A stretch of 64,000 nucleotides of DNA. Origin: Haladaptatus pallidirubidus. GTDB taxonomy: Archaea; Halobacteriota; Halobacteria; Halobacteriales; Haladaptataceae. Shown here in pieces: positions 1 to 9,631 of the stretch. Under the pieces are notes generated by a model. That model worked only from the letters and a program-made list of their open reading frames with translations, ran no database searches and was not told where the DNA came from. How positions within the stretch are numbered: the first letter of the stretch is position 1; each line of letters opens with the position of its first letter. The stretch spans positions 1,612,001 to 1,676,000 of the forward strand of contig NZ_CP085301.1 of NCBI RefSeq assembly GCF_020700235.1, in the 5' to 3' direction. A program made the position numbers and the translations under genes.

Positions 1-181
1 ATTAAGTAATCTCTGGAGTGCTGGGTGGTATGATCCCTCTACCGTTCCACTGGTCGTCAGTACTAGTCACTTAATCGAGAGCATATTCGTTACTTATCCT
101 TATTCGCGAACTCATTACCGTCCACATCTTTATGTAGGCTCAATACGATGTATTATCATCGAAATTCATTATTAGTATAAT

Positions 182-1264
182 ATGAATCAGAAAATAGTTC
201 GATTTCTGTTCGTAGTCTTCAGTCTCTGTCTTCTCGGATACTTTGTCGGTGGAAGCCAAATCCGTGCAGAACTCGCTAGCGCCAATTCAGTGTTTCTCGT
301 CCTCGGCTTCTCTATCGTCTTAGTCGCTCTTTTCTGCTGGAGTGAGGCAGTTCGTTGTCTCCTCGATTGTTCGGAAACCCCTATCGGAGGATGGCGGTTT
401 CGAGGCGCATACCTCGCAAGTTTTTTTGCCAAACAAATCGTCCCGATTGGTCGCGCAAGCAGCCCGTTTCTGCTCGCCCACATCGTCTCATCTGAAATGA
501 GCACAGATCGGGATCAAACGCTCGGCGTGGCACTCGTAATCGAGGTATTGAACCTCACTGCAGCACTCAGTCTCGGGGTTATCGGATTGGTTTTCCTTGC
601 TCTTCGAGGTCAATCTCTTACGGCGTTTATCCCCGTTCCTTCTCTCCAAATCGCGATCCTTCTCACAGGTGGATTTCTGGCCGCCACGACCACGCTGTAT
701 CGATACAAGCACCTGCTTTTACATCCGCTAACGGTAGTGGGGGTTCGAATGTTCTCACTGCTGCGTGCACTAAGTGAGAATCGGACGCAGCGTCTTCACC
801 TTCGAATCCGTCTAGTACAGACTCGCATTCGATTTATTCGTACGTACCTTCGATTACGAGTGCGTTCGTATTCGACCGAAGTAAATCTCGTGCTGGAGAA
901 TCGCCGGCAGATCGCACTCGCACTTGGATGGTCTGTCATTGGGTGGATCTGTTTTTGCCTTCCACTCTATGCGAGTTTTCTCGCGCTTAATCAGCATGTC
1001 TCGATACTGCTTCCCCTTTTCTTGATCCCAGCGAGTGGCGTTGCACGAGTTGTTCCACTCCCTGGTGGCCTTGGTGGTGTTGAGGTCATCTTGGGAGCGA
1101 TGATTATCGTGTTGACCGGCGTGGATGCAGGAACTGCTGGAGGAGTCGTTCTCCTGTATCGACTTCTCAGCTTTTGGGGCATCCTCGTACTTGGTTGGAT
1201 GTATTCGATGTATTTCATCAATATCGGCCAGGTTGTGCATTTTCGGCAAAACCAATCCTCATAA
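182..1264 (+). CDS. UPF0104 / LPG-synthase-TM family membrane protein
   Basis: A 360-residue integral membrane protein with about eight hydrophobic helices. The C-terminal signature, two glycine-rich stretches (VPLPGGLGGVE, near residues 290-300) followed by an aliphatic helix and YRLLSFW, is typical of the lysylphosphatidylglycerol-synthase transmembrane domain family (YbhN/AglD-like). Members move or modify lipid-linked substrates at the membrane; haloarchaeal relatives are linked to glycan-lipid handling. The catalytic DUF2156 domain of true MprF is absent, so aminoacyl transfer is unlikely. The ATG lies just after an AT-rich stretch, compatible with leaderless transcription. The gene looks intact. 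Confidence 0.85.
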   Translation: MNQKIVRFLFVVFSLCLLGYFVGGSQIRAELASANSVFLVLGFSIVLVALFCWSEAVRCLLDCSETPIGGWRFRGAYLASFFAKQIVPIGRASSPFLLAHIVSSEMSTDRDQTLGVALVIEVLNLTAALSLGVIGLVFLALRGQSLTAFIPVPSLQIAILLTGGFLAATTTLYRYKHLLLHPLTVVGVRMFSLLRALSENRTQRLHLRIRLVQTRIRFIRTYLRLRVRSYSTEVNLVLENRRQIALALGWSVIGWICFCLPLYASFLALNQHVSILLPLFLIPASGVARVVPLPGGLGGVEVILGAMIIVLTGVDAGTAGGVVLLYRLLSFWGILVLGWMYSMYFINIGQVVHFRQNQSS

Positions 1265-1273
1265 TCGAATTTT

Positions 1274-1558
1274 CACGCATGGCAGTACGACGAGTTCAGC
1301 GAAGCCGATCATGGGCAAACGTTCACCCGCTGGACCGACGCCCTCGATACCTCCCAGTACTACGAACGCTTCGCTGCGCCGAAGTGGTGACTCGTCTGTG
1401 AGGACTGTGGCGGTCGGATTGCCCGGTATCAGCGCTCGAAGACCGTCCGCAACCTAAAACAGTACTGCTGTAGTGAGTGCAGTGGATCATTTCGCACCAA
1501 GGAGGCAACGGTCACTGATCAGGCTTGGTTTCGAGTGACTCTGATGTACGCTACGTAA
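1274..1558 (+). pseudogene. SprT-like metalloprotease, C-terminal remnant
   Basis: The reading frame starting with HAWQYDEF reproduces the C-terminal half of the SprT-like protein at 52715-53267: the post-HExxH region, then two cysteine pairs (CEDC and CSEC) of a zinc ribbon. The N-terminal half with the catalytic HExxH glutamate is missing, and a TGA interrupts the frame at the position of the second Trp of the WW pair. It has no start codon and abuts the end of the upstream membrane protein gene. One of about eight remnants of the SWIM-SprT cassette in this window. Confidence 0.8.
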
Positions 1559-1578
1559 TGAAATCAATCCCCAGCAGT

Positions 1579-1869
1579 CTACGTGTTTAGTTCGGACACG
1601 AGAATAGTTTGATCGGGCTGAACCGTGACCTGGTAGTCGGCATACTGAAACTCAACTCGTTGTCTCCCATGTTCATAGAGTGCTTCGAGTGCATCGGGTT
1701 CAATAACCTCGTACAGTGGGGTGTCCGGTTTGTCTCTGTCCATCTGTTCAATTGCACTGACGATAGCTGTAATAATCGATTCTGACTGGCTTTGTGATGT
1801 GCGTATCAATGGGGATGATGGCGAATCTGATGGCCCGTTCATTGCCTCTGGGAATGTATGACGATCCAA
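1579..1869 (-). CDS. HalOD1 output-domain protein
   Basis: A 96-residue soluble acidic protein. The core (residues about 30-92) has SIITAIVSAIEQ, then PLYEVIEPDALEALYE and a short beta segment VEFQYADYQVTV, which is the haloarchaeal HalOD1 output domain. This domain occurs alone or at the end of sensory/response proteins; its ligand and mechanism are not known to me. A Ser-rich N-terminal tail of about 28 residues precedes it. It stands alone here and runs toward the SprT remnant. Confidence 0.85.
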   Translation of the reverse strand: MDRHTFPEAMNGPSDSPSSPLIRTSQSQSESIITAIVSAIEQMDRDKPDTPLYEVIEPDALEALYEHGRQRVEFQYADYQVTVQPDQTILVSELNT

Positions 1870-2031
1870 TTCGGGCAGTATCTAGCATGGATTGCCGAGA
1901 GAACCATTCTCTGCCATTTGTTCGAATTTCTGAATCATAGATTTATTTTGGAGATACAATTTAGAACGAGTGACATTGTTTTGCGCATATCTTTACGTCC
2001 AAAACCCACTCTTTTTTAGACGCACTGATTT

Positions 2032-2241
2032 ATGCAACTAATGGTGGCCGCCAGCGTATTCCGTGACCATACACAAATCGTCCTTCCAAAAGAGGAGGCC
2101 AGCAACCATCGTAGTCATCTTGAACATAATTTCATGATAACGATTTCTGAAGAGAATGATGCCGTTCGTCTCATCGGTAGTCCCTGTGAAATCCCGAAGG
2201 TACGCACATGGCTCCTATCACATGGAGTCGAAATCCTGTAA
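2032..2241 (+). CDS. small conserved haloarchaeal protein (VNG_1110C-like?)
   Basis: A 69-residue protein with the pattern RDHTQIVLPKE, an ITISEENDAVRLIGSP core and a WLLSHGVEIL end. This resembles a family of short haloarchaeal proteins I associate with the name VNG_1110C; that match is from memory and uncertain. No membrane segment or metal motif is visible. The RDHTQIV part probably marks the conserved start, so an internal start is possible. Function unknown. Confidence 0.6.
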   Translation: MQLMVAASVFRDHTQIVLPKEEASNHRSHLEHNFMITISEENDAVRLIGSPCEIPKVRTWLLSHGVEIL

Positions 2242-2486
2242 ACCGAGTTCGAGAAGTACGTTGATATCTCTCTTGACCACTGACCGATTCTCGTTTAAGT
2301 AATTCTCGCGATAAAGATTAGGTATGAGGAAGATTTTCGCGGGCTGCTGTGTTCTGTATGAGTGTATTTTATCACCCGTGTTCCGGGCTTTGAGCCTGTT
2401 CTGATTTGTCGGTTATACCAACTTTCGTATTCCCATTTCTATCTGCTTGGCAACTATTTTTGACGCTTTACTTGGTAGCATCTCCT

Positions 2487-2665
2487 ATGGCTCGTGAAAC
2501 TCCTAGTTCAATATACTTCACAGTGAGTGTGTAAACGTCTTAGAGGACACGTGGGACGACGAGATCGACGCGGAGCGGCTTGCTGCGCGCCTCATTGACA
2601 ATGACGGGGACAAGTGGCTGCTCATCGGCTTGACAGAGGGTGCAACGGTTGTCCTTATTTATAAA
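2487..2665 (+). pseudogene. degenerate copy of the 19484/52453 paralogue family
   Basis: From the ATG at 2487 the DNA aligns along most of its length with the start of the gene at 19484 (ATG..CGTGA.AC, then GACGACGAGATC). The protein part DDEIDAERLAARLIDNDGDK followed by LLIGLTEGA matches that family. A stop codon and a frame change lie between the ATG and this segment, and the copy ends after about 180 bases. Not functional. Flanking bases up to 3025 show nothing else I can identify. Confidence 0.65.
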
Positions 2666-3025
2666 CTACCAAAAATAGATGTTCTATTCGATTCACAACG
2701 AACGATTTGACGATTGATTTCTCGCAAAGGCGCGCTACTGTTCAGAGCCCGTTACAAGCAATCGACTTGATTGTGAACCCAACCGTCCACTCAACCGCCT
2801 CTGATTGTGTTCACAAACCAGCTGCGATCTGAGCGTCCCAGATATATCGTAGTTACCAGGTATCATTCCCATAGTGTCAGCGCGAATTTCGTATATCTGG
2901 GTGCTCGTCTCACCTGGCTCAATCGGAGTTATGATACCGATTGAATTGATGACGAGTCTCTTATTAGTAAATAAGATCTGATTACGGTGAATCCAAGGGA
3001 TAGCATCGACCGGTGAAATCTACGT

Positions 3026-3580
3026 CTAAAAGAGACTGTCTGCGGTGGCTGCGCCGACTACACTAAAGATCGCTCCGATACAGATAGCCTTGACTGTCGT
3101 AGACGGTGTGGCTCCAAACGTATCCGGCGCGTCGAAAACAAATGCCAGAATCGTCACAGAGGTATAGGAGACGATAAGTAATGAAATGAACCGGAGAGGA
3201 ATCCCCGCAATCGATCGCTCCATCTCCGCCTCACGATCTTCTGCGCGATATAACGTCCCATAGCCGATCGCGAACACCATGAAAATCGTAATCGCTGTTT
3301 GGAGGAGGTTCATATTTGCTGCAAGTATCCACACTTCTTCAGTCACGACAAACGCGGCACAGAGAATAAAGCCACCAACGATTTGCTGGGCAATATCATC
3401 GAGTCCGAATTGTCGAACGTTAGGAAAATGTGCGAGGAATCGGCGTGTTCGGCGGAGTGCCTGACGCTGATTGGGTGAATCAATTGTTTCCTCAGCATCT
3501 TCGAGCTGATCAAGCAACTCTGTTAATTCATCGTCTTGAAGGAGACCTTCATTTGTATATGGCAATTTGTCGCGCTCCAT
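3026..3580 (-). CDS. DUF2391 (TIGR02587-type) membrane protein
   Basis: A 184-residue protein with an acidic, partly helical N-terminus (about 60 residues) followed by four hydrophobic helices. The LDDIAQQIVGGFILCAAFVV.TEEVW pattern in helix 1 and the final GAATADSL are features I associate with the DUF2391 family of archaeal and cyanobacterial inner-membrane proteins. Function unknown. The ORF is intact, starting at an ATG 20 bases into a short intergenic space. Confidence 0.75.
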   Translation of the reverse strand: MERDKLPYTNEGLLQDDELTELLDQLEDAEETIDSPNQRQALRRTRRFLAHFPNVRQFGLDDIAQQIVGGFILCAAFVVTEEVWILAANMNLLQTAITIFMVFAIGYGTLYRAEDREAEMERSIAGIPLRFISLLIVSYTSVTILAFVFDAPDTFGATPSTTVKAICIGAIFSVVGAATADSLF

Positions 3581-3640
3581 TTTTACCGCGTTAACTCTCT
3601 ACACCCATATTCTAACTGGTAGCCAAATCACTATATTCCT

Positions 3641-3732
3641 CTGACGTGGCCATCCAAGTCCCGCCGCAATCTCGCTCATCATATAGGGTTCAAACGGTTC
3701 CATGATCTCGAATACATCCGCTGGCCTTCGTT
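3641..3732 (-). pseudogene. fragment of a small winged-helix protein
   Basis: Thirty codons read RPADVFEIMEPFEPYMMSE followed by IAAGLGWPRQ, which aligns with KPADILDVMEPLGPYMTSE-IADELGWSRR of the winged-helix gene at 55271. No start, and the frame leaves the match after the helix-turn-helix. A remnant of the window's small wHTH family. Confidence 0.6.
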
Positions 3733-3785
3733 CCTGAACGTTCCCATGACTCCTGTATTATCCTATTCTGACGATACACCTTACA

Positions 3786-4091
3786 TCACCTATTGGTTCG
3801 AAACGCTGAGCCACCAACTAGCAGTAATCCAATAACGGCAAGAGCAAGCGCAATAAGAAGTGAAAGCAATTGCGACCCATGCCAACTACAGCCATCATAC
3901 CAGACGAGGGTCACTGTGTGTAAATCAAGGTCGATGAGTCGGGCATGAGTAAAGTCAATCCCTCAGAAATCGGATATATACTCCCGACACATGCGCAATG
4001 TCCCACCGCCACTACCTAACAACAGCGGAATGAGAGCAATTCCACCAAGACCAAGTAAGAGACCAACCCGGCGAGCAGTGATGTAGATAAT
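3786..4091 (-). pseudogene. two-helix membrane protein broken by a stop codon
   Basis: One continuous frame reads ARRVGLLLGLGGIALIPLLL, then an acidic loop, then a second helix SLLIALALAVIGLLLVGG ending in SAFRTNR. It is cut by an in-frame TGA at 3963-3965 and lacks an ATG. The short cysteine-containing loop (WYDGCSWHG) between two helices suggests a conserved small haloarchaeal membrane protein, but I cannot name the family. Confidence 0.5.
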
Positions 4092-4217
4092 TATAAATAT
4101 TTTTAAATAAACTGAAAGTAGAAAGTGTAGTGTCTAGTACAAGCGATGTTTAAGAGTGTGCCATATTATTCAAATCTGTTCTTGGCACCACAAAATACTT
4201 ACCATACAACAGATATA

Positions 4218-5187
4218 ATGAACCATACGCTGTTCACGCTCAATCGGATTCATTGCGATCATCACGCTGATGGTCGCCCTCAGCGGATGCCTCGGCGGTA
4301 CACCCCTTCAGAATGACCAACAGAATCAAACCCCACCGACAGATCAAACGACATCCGAGTCGACACGCGTCAATGGAACACCGACAATGGGAGAAATTCC
4401 CCCACTTAGCGATCAAACCAAGGAGGCCCTCGAACGTATCCGATCAAAACAAGACAAGATCACTAGTTATCAGGCCACCATAACTGAAACGATGGTTACA
4501 CAGCTTTCGAACGGGAGTCAACTCACCTACGTTCAGAAGTGGGATGTCGCCGTCAAGTTATCCTAAAACGGGGTTCTCACACGTGTTGAATCTTGGAGTC
4601 CCAATTCATCGGAACCGAAGAGTCTCTGGATCCAGAATGCGACTGCGACCGTCCAATACGTCCCAAGTGAGGATGAATACCGGATTCAAGAACGGACAGA
4701 GTCAACGGGTCACTCGGAGCATTTCTTTCCACATGCTCGGATCGAGAAGGGAAGCTATCGTCTTTTCGAGACCCCATTCCCAACCATCAAAAAAGAAAAC
4801 GCAATCCAGTACAACGGGACTGATATAGTCAACAGTCAACAAGCCGATGTCATCTACCTCGACGGCAATCTAAATGGCGGGAACCTTGCGTACTACGATG
4901 CACAAACCATCTGGGCCGATACAGAAACGGGACTCGTTCTGAAACAAACGGCACAAAAGCCCCATCTCGACAGTATGAGAAATATAAATGTGGCAGAACT
5001 CAGAAACCCCGGTGCAAATGACCCGATGAATGAGTCTGATGATGACCCGAACGCGGTTTATCTCGGCGACAAGACCATCACGACGACATACACGAATGTG
5101 AGCGTCAACGATGTTCCCAACAGCACCTTCGATCCGAATATTCTACAGGATGCGGACGTAGAGAGATCTACCCAAGTGGAAGGATAG
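4218..5187 (+). pseudogene. LolA-like / lipoprotein gene with in-frame stop and lost start
   Basis: The frame from about 4228 encodes a lipoprotein signal ending in a lipobox (VALSGC) and a Thr/Gln-rich linker. It then has a LolA-like body: helix LERIRSKQDKITSYQATI, beta strands, and a C-terminal segment with DVIYLDG and WADTETGLVLK. Two lesions are seen. TAA at 4564-4566 interrupts an otherwise open frame, with coding sense continuing on both sides in the same frame. The only upstream ATG (4218) is in another frame. The intact relative would be an exported lipoprotein of about 310 residues. The frame agreement argues for recent inactivation or a sequencing error. Confidence 0.7.
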
Positions 5188-5248
5188 GGTCCACAGAAAA
5201 ACTGCTTGTGACCGGAAATTCAAATTATCCCGCTTAACATCACTCTGT

Positions 5249-6442
5249 CTATTCTCGCGAAAGGGGAGTCGTCATACAATGGATACCGCCCCCACCGTTC
5301 GTCAACGAGTCTCGAGGAATTCCTGCCCCGTCTGGTAGGATCTCTACACCGAGTTCCTTCAGTTTCTCTATTGTCGGATTATTTTCGGAGCGATACTCTC
5401 CGTCAGCGTCCGGTTCATAGAGCGGCAGAATCGTTTCGCTCTCAATGGTGAGGAAGTTTGTAGGCCACCGTTCGGACCAGGAGACATCGACAATGTCGAA
5501 CCCTTTCTCTTCGGTCAGGTAGTCGTAGAGGTTGCTCGAATGATCCTTTGTGTAATCGTTCCCACGTCTCTCATAGACATCCACGTTGGCTGCACGTGCG
5601 AGATCTGCATCTAGAACTATCAAATCTTCAGAGACAATGTTTACCCACCCTAAGAGGTGCATTATCCGGGAGCCAGTATCATGTTCTTTTCGGAACTCCC
5701 GATCGGCCTGCAGGGGTGCACGGACAAGCACAAATTCTTCGTACCCAACCGCGCCACTGTTCATCAACTCCTGACCGGCTGCGTAGCTTGTTCGGATTAC
5801 GTGTTCTTTCCCGTTAAGGTCCGCGGAAACTCCGAGGAGTGCAAACTCACCGGCTGGAAGGAATTCTCCACCTTCTACGTGCGCATCCATTTCGTAGATG
5901 ATATCGGCTCCAATTCCCTCCCACGCATCGCGGACGATTGGGACTTCCCGTTGCCGTACTGGCTCAAACATATTACATAAAATAGGCCCTTTATCCCCTA
6001 GAATCGTTGTATCTCGCTGAAAATACATATTCGAAAGGGGTTGATCTATTATCAATAATTTTATACTTTCTTCCTCCCTCGGTTGCTGCATCGACACTTG
6101 TGTTAAGGCAAGGTGAAGTTTCTCTCTGGAGTTGAATGTCTCACTGATAGTCCCTACGTCTGCTGACGAGTTGCTGTCCATTTCCGAGATAGATTCATGG
6201 ATCAGATCATCAAGAACGCCTGCAGTTTCGAGGTCATCTGCGAGCTGGTGTACTTCCACACCTGTATCCTTAAGACATGACTTTATTTTCTCATGTTCTG
6301 CACGGGCTCGCTCTGGAGGAATCATCTGTTCGAAGAGGTTTGTTTCATAGTCGAGCGTTCCAGCCCATACCTCGATCCCAGGAGTATGAACCCGAACAGC
6401 CGAGAGACGATCCCATTCTGCATATACGGTATGTTCTCCCAT
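5249..6442 (-). CDS. arginine deiminase family protein
   Basis: A 397-residue soluble protein of the guanidino-group-modifying (GME) superfamily. Signatures seen in order: NMYFQRDTT (family FxRDP-like Asp), HVEGGEFL (active-site Glu), IMHLLGWVN (active-site His) and the C-terminal GGGGIHCMTTPLSRE with the nucleophilic Cys. Arginine deiminase hydrolyses arginine to citrulline and ammonia, the first step of the arginine fermentation used by some haloarchaea. In canonical enzymes the His is followed two residues later by an Asp (HxD); here that position is Leu, so activity or substrate may differ. Carbamate kinase and ornithine carbamoyltransferase are not nearby. Confidence 0.8.
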   Translation of the reverse strand: MGEHTVYAEWDRLSAVRVHTPGIEVWAGTLDYETNLFEQMIPPERARAEHEKIKSCLKDTGVEVHQLADDLETAGVLDDLIHESISEMDSNSSADVGTISETFNSREKLHLALTQVSMQQPREEESIKLLIIDQPLSNMYFQRDTTILGDKGPILCNMFEPVRQREVPIVRDAWEGIGADIIYEMDAHVEGGEFLPAGEFALLGVSADLNGKEHVIRTSYAAGQELMNSGAVGYEEFVLVRAPLQADREFRKEHDTGSRIMHLLGWVNIVSEDLIVLDADLARAANVDVYERRGNDYTKDHSSNLYDYLTEEKGFDIVDVSWSERWPTNFLTIESETILPLYEPDADGEYRSENNPTIEKLKELGVEILPDGAGIPRDSLTNGGGGIHCMTTPLSRE

Positions 6443-6519
6443 ACATCTCTATCGTCACACTATGCAAGTAAAAATCCATTCTCCATCGGTTTCTCTCGAC
6501 AATGTCATTAGGAGCTAAT

Positions 6520-6905
6520 GGCCTATACATGCCCGCACCACGTCCACCGCACCGTTTTGTAAGCACATGACTGCCGTCGAAACCGCGACAAACAAAGGCA
6601 CGCTTGAGGCGTTCCCATCGGACGACGACGCAGACGAGTATCAGTGGTCCACATACCGGCTACGACAAGTACGGTAACGTCGATCACAACAAACGACGCT
6701 GTCAGATGTCACCCAGTGAACGCTGATCGAATGCACAGATACACCCGATGAGGACGACGATAAACCAACAACCGAGCGAGCCCTGCTCGACTGGGCGCAA
6801 GCACATGCGGCGGACGTCGCGGCTGAACATTTCCCAAATTTACCGGTCGATGCGATTGAGTGGGAGGTCTCATATCATGGCCACTGCCATTTCGATGTAG
6901 ACTTG
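6520..6905 (+). pseudogene. SWIM-SprT cassette remnant
   Basis: At about 6525-6640 the translation gives CPHHVHR, then after a frame change CKHM-AVETATNKGTLEAFP, matching the SWIM proteins at 53292 and 57123. At 6745-6905 it gives ALLDWAQAHAADVAAEHF then PNLPVDAIEWEVS, matching the N-terminus of the SprT-like protein. The order SWIM then SprT and the orientation are the same as in the intact cassette, but both genes are frameshifted and truncated. Confidence 0.75.
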
Positions 6906-6981
6906 CAATGGTTCCAGATTCTGAATCAGTAGTCTACTCACTTAAGAAGTATTCAGATGATAATTAGGACTACGCTTTCTA

Positions 6982-7197
6982 CTAAGAGAGGATTCGTCGA
7001 ACCGGGGTCTGAACGAGATACAATGCGATCGTGGCACCAAGGAATGGCGTGAGAGCATCACTGACTGTGTGAATATTGTCGATGAGCAGATTGACGAGTA
7101 CAGCAATGATTCCGACGAAAACAGAAAAAGCCAGACACTGCTTGTTGAATAAGAATTCTCGAGAAAAAGGAGATGAGTGAGTAGGGTTTTCTGTCAT
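6982..7197 (-). CDS. small two-helix membrane protein
   Basis: 71 residues from the internal ATG (MTENPTHSS); a longer start at 7230 would add 11 residues with no membrane or signal character. Two hydrophobic helices (about 20-40 and 48-65), joined by an acidic turn, and a basic end (VRRILS). Family not recognised. Confidence 0.5.
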   Translation of the reverse strand: MTENPTHSSPFSREFLFNKQCLAFSVFVGIIAVLVNLLIDNIHTVSDALTPFLGATIALYLVQTPVRRILS

Positions 7198-7458
7198 ACA
7201 AATACATTGGATAGTGTTCTGAATAAACATTACGAGAGATTAAGATTAGCATATCCCTATCCCTTCGAGAATCATTCAAAATAGTTCTGTTGGGTCATAC
7301 CGAGGGACCATCCTCGATTCTTATCGTAGTTGCCCTCGTTATGACACCCATCTAGCAGCGACCCATTGCCTGCTGACAATTGGCTCGCATACGTTTCGGC
7401 ATGTTCTCGTGATCCAAAAATCAGTATACACAGAGATGTCAAAATACTTCGGAATCGC

Positions 7459-8487
7459 TTAGAGCGACTCGCAGGCAACGCCGTCATCATCAGCATCAAG
7501 CCGATGAGGGTCGCTCGGATCCTGCTCAAGCACGGCCTGCGCTTGTTCGTGTGTCTCGAAGTGACTGCAATCGTAGTCGCCATCCGACGGCAGTGGTGGG
7601 ATATCCACTCCATCAGACGGCGCCTCGGTCATTTCAGTCGCCGTCGGAGTTGGTTCTGGTGTCGAGGTCGACTCGTCGAAATCCCACAATCCAACCTCCT
7701 TCTGCTGGGCGTTCGCTTCGGCAGTCTCGAAATCGCTCCGTTTCGAGAAGGAACTGTCGTACAGCCGAGCATAGCCATCGGTCAATAGCTGTCGGTTGAA
7801 GTTCTCACCATCGACATAGATATAGACCAAGAGCCGCCCAAAGCTCCCCCGGCGGTCGGCTTCCGGATCCGTTTCAATCCGAACTGTCTTCCCATCCAAT
7901 TCGTCCGCCGCAAACTGACTTGCCCGCTCCCCCCATTCATATAGATGGTCGCGTCCAGCCGTCGAATCTGGGATTCCCTCGAAATCACTGGGATTCGTCC
8001 GGCTCAATGTTGTTTCCGGCGTGTCAACTCCCAAAAGGCGGAGTGTGTCAGTTTCACCGTTCGGGAACTCAACTTCCATTGTGTCCCCATCGACGACCCG
8101 GGTGACGGTAACTGTCCATTTAGTCCCGCTCCCTGGCCCACGAGCTGCTTGAGTTGTCGATGTTGGTTCTGGTGTAGTTGTCTGCGTTGGTGTCGGAGTC
8201 GACGCTGTGGATTGTGTTGGTGTTGATGTTGTGATTGTTGTCGGTTGCGCTGTCGTGGTTTGTGTTGTGGTCGTACTAGTTTGTGCTACTGTTGAAGATG
8301 CCGCTACTAGTGTTGTTGTCTGTTTTGCGGTGGAAGTTCCGGTTGTCGATATTTGCGTTGTCGCTGATGACTGCGTAGTGTCGACTGCAGGCGTTGTCGA
8401 TGTTGTTGTTTCGCTAGTAGTACTACATCCTGCGATAACAAGTATTAGAGCAAGGGCAATCGCGAGAGGTACCTTCGAATAGATCAC
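7459..8487 (-). CDS. secreted thermonuclease-like lipoprotein with Excalibur domain
   Basis: A 342-residue lipoprotein: signal with lipobox (VIAGC) at residues 1-21, a Thr/Ser/Gln-rich stalk (about 22-120) and a staphylococcal-nuclease domain (about 125-275). It ends in an Excalibur calcium-binding domain with the [10 protein letters not shown] signature (about 305-342). The nuclease active site looks complete: [16 protein letters not shown] (Arg, Asp, Glu) and a later Arg in RRGSFGRLL. Predicted to be anchored outside the cell and to cut nucleic acids with calcium. Compare the degenerate relative at 38126. Confidence 0.9.
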   Translation of the reverse strand: MIYSKVPLAIALALILVIAGCSTTSETTTSTTPAVDTTQSSATTQISTTGTSTAKQTTTLVAASSTVAQTSTTTTQTTTAQPTTITTSTPTQSTASTPTPTQTTTPEPTSTTQAARGPGSGTKWTVTVTRVVDGDTMEVEFPNGETDTLRLLGVDTPETTLSRTNPSDFEGIPDSTAGRDHLYEWGERASQFAADELDGKTVRIETDPEADRRGSFGRLLVYIYVDGENFNRQLLTDGYARLYDSSFSKRSDFETAEANAQQKEVGLWDFDESTSTPEPTPTATEMTEAPSDGVDIPPLPSDGDYDCSHFETHEQAQAVLEQDPSDPHRLDADDDGVACESL

Positions 8488-8743
8488 GTTGTTTATAAAT
8501 TGTTGAAATAGATAAAACTATGTTTTCTAGAATGGTTTTCTACTCTTCTTGTTTCGAGATATAGGAGACAAAGAAGATGTTTAACGATTAATACTATAAT
8601 ATATCTGATTACGATTTCATCGATGTATCTATCACTCTTTCTGAGACATTTTTGAGTAATAACCTCATCAATGCATCACGTTCATTACGTATTCGTTTAA
8701 GCTCATCAACTCGCTTTGCACGGTTGTGCAGAAACCAATACTG

Positions 8744-9172
8744 CTATCTTTCCATTCCGAAGAGCCACCATTTCGCCCGCGTAGCGATACCCGCCTCGGC
8801 TTTCTGTCGGGTGAGACTTCGCTCCTCCTCAACGTACTTGACGAGCTCCGTGTTCTCCTCGCGCTGTTCGAGGATCTGGCGCTTCTCCCGATGAACACGT
8901 TCGAGTTCTTGCTTCACTTCCTCGTACTCCGATTGAAGTTCGTCGTACTCCTCGTGGAGTTCTGCGTATTCATCTTGGAGTTCTTCGTTGTTCGAGCGGA
9001 GTAGTTCGTGCTCGTCTTGGAGTTCGTTGTACTTCTCACGGATTTCATAGTACTCCTCACGAACTCTGAGTGCGTCACGGATGTACTCCGCACGGGATAA
9101 CCTGGCATTATCCGCGAGTTCATCTAACTCCTCGCGGCGTTCATCATCGATCCGGACGGATACATTCGGCAT
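8744..9172 (-). CDS. ribbon-helix-helix protein with long coiled coil
   Basis: A 142-residue protein. Residues 1-45 (PNVSVRIDDERREELDELA..LSRAEYIRDALR) form a CopG/Arc-type ribbon-helix-helix DNA-binding domain. Residues about 48-125 are a highly charged coiled coil with repeated ELQxEY/ELHEEYDEL units. The tail (KWWLFGMER) is basic and aromatic. RHH-coiled-coil proteins are common on haloarchaeal plasmids. Two inverted repeats lie 96 and 153 bases upstream of its start and could be its operators; this is inference. Confidence 0.8.
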   Translation of the reverse strand: MPNVSVRIDDERREELDELADNARLSRAEYIRDALRVREEYYEIREKYNELQDEHELLRSNNEELQDEYAELHEEYDELQSEYEEVKQELERVHREKRQILEQREENTELVKYVEEERSLTRQKAEAGIATRAKWWLFGMER

Positions 9173-9267
9173 ACAGTGTCACTCCAACTGGAGCATAATG
9201 TAATTCAGTCAGACGTGCGTCAGCCATGGGCACAAAGCCTATACCGTGATTCTTCATTAGACTGTAT

Positions 9268-9286
9268 GCGGTTCTGCTCGAACCGC
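9268..9286. promoter_or_regulatory. inverted repeat upstream of the RHH gene
   Basis: GCGGTTC-TGCTC-GAACCGC, a perfect 7-base inverted repeat with a 5-base spacer, 96 bases upstream of the RHH start. It may be an operator or a small hairpin; no poly-T follows, so a terminator is less likely. Confidence 0.5.
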
Positions 9287-9324
9287 AAGCTCGGAGTTAC
9301 TGGGCGTTTGCTCCTGTTGGCAAT

Positions 9325-9345
9325 GGTTAGTATACACTACTAACC
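9325..9345. promoter_or_regulatory. GGTTAGTA-N5-TACTAACC palindrome, copy 1
   Basis: A perfect 8-base inverted repeat with spacer TACAC, in the 458-base gap between the RHH gene and the phosphate transporter. The same arms and the same 5-base spacing recur at 19398, 31180, 44932 and 52517. The rest of the gap (9346-9631) has only a possible 45-codon remnant on the minus strand (9423-9560) ending LLEELQRFKENA. Confidence 0.6.
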
Positions 9346-9631
9346 TACGACGCGCACACCCCTACCCACCCCTTCTTTACCCTTGTGTCTGCTTGGTGGG
9401 TGATTGGGTCTATTCGAGGGTCAGGCATTCTCCTTGAATCTCTGTAATTCTTCGAGAAGATATTGTGTATCCGCATCGAATTTGTGGCTACTATCTTGTG
9501 GAAGCCATTCATGAATCACTTCTCCTATGATTTGAGCGCAAAGAAATTCGAATATTCAAGATACCGACACCTCGGAACTGGCTTCAGTGATTTTATATAG
9601 GTGTCAGCAATGTTGATTTAGAGAGAATACA

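Noticed and set aside
8207..8482. Plus-strand ORF of Val/Cys-rich protein opposite the nuclease
   Set aside because: It is the antisense of the Thr-rich stalk of the lipoprotein at 7459; the same applies to the minus-strand frames at 38030-38597.
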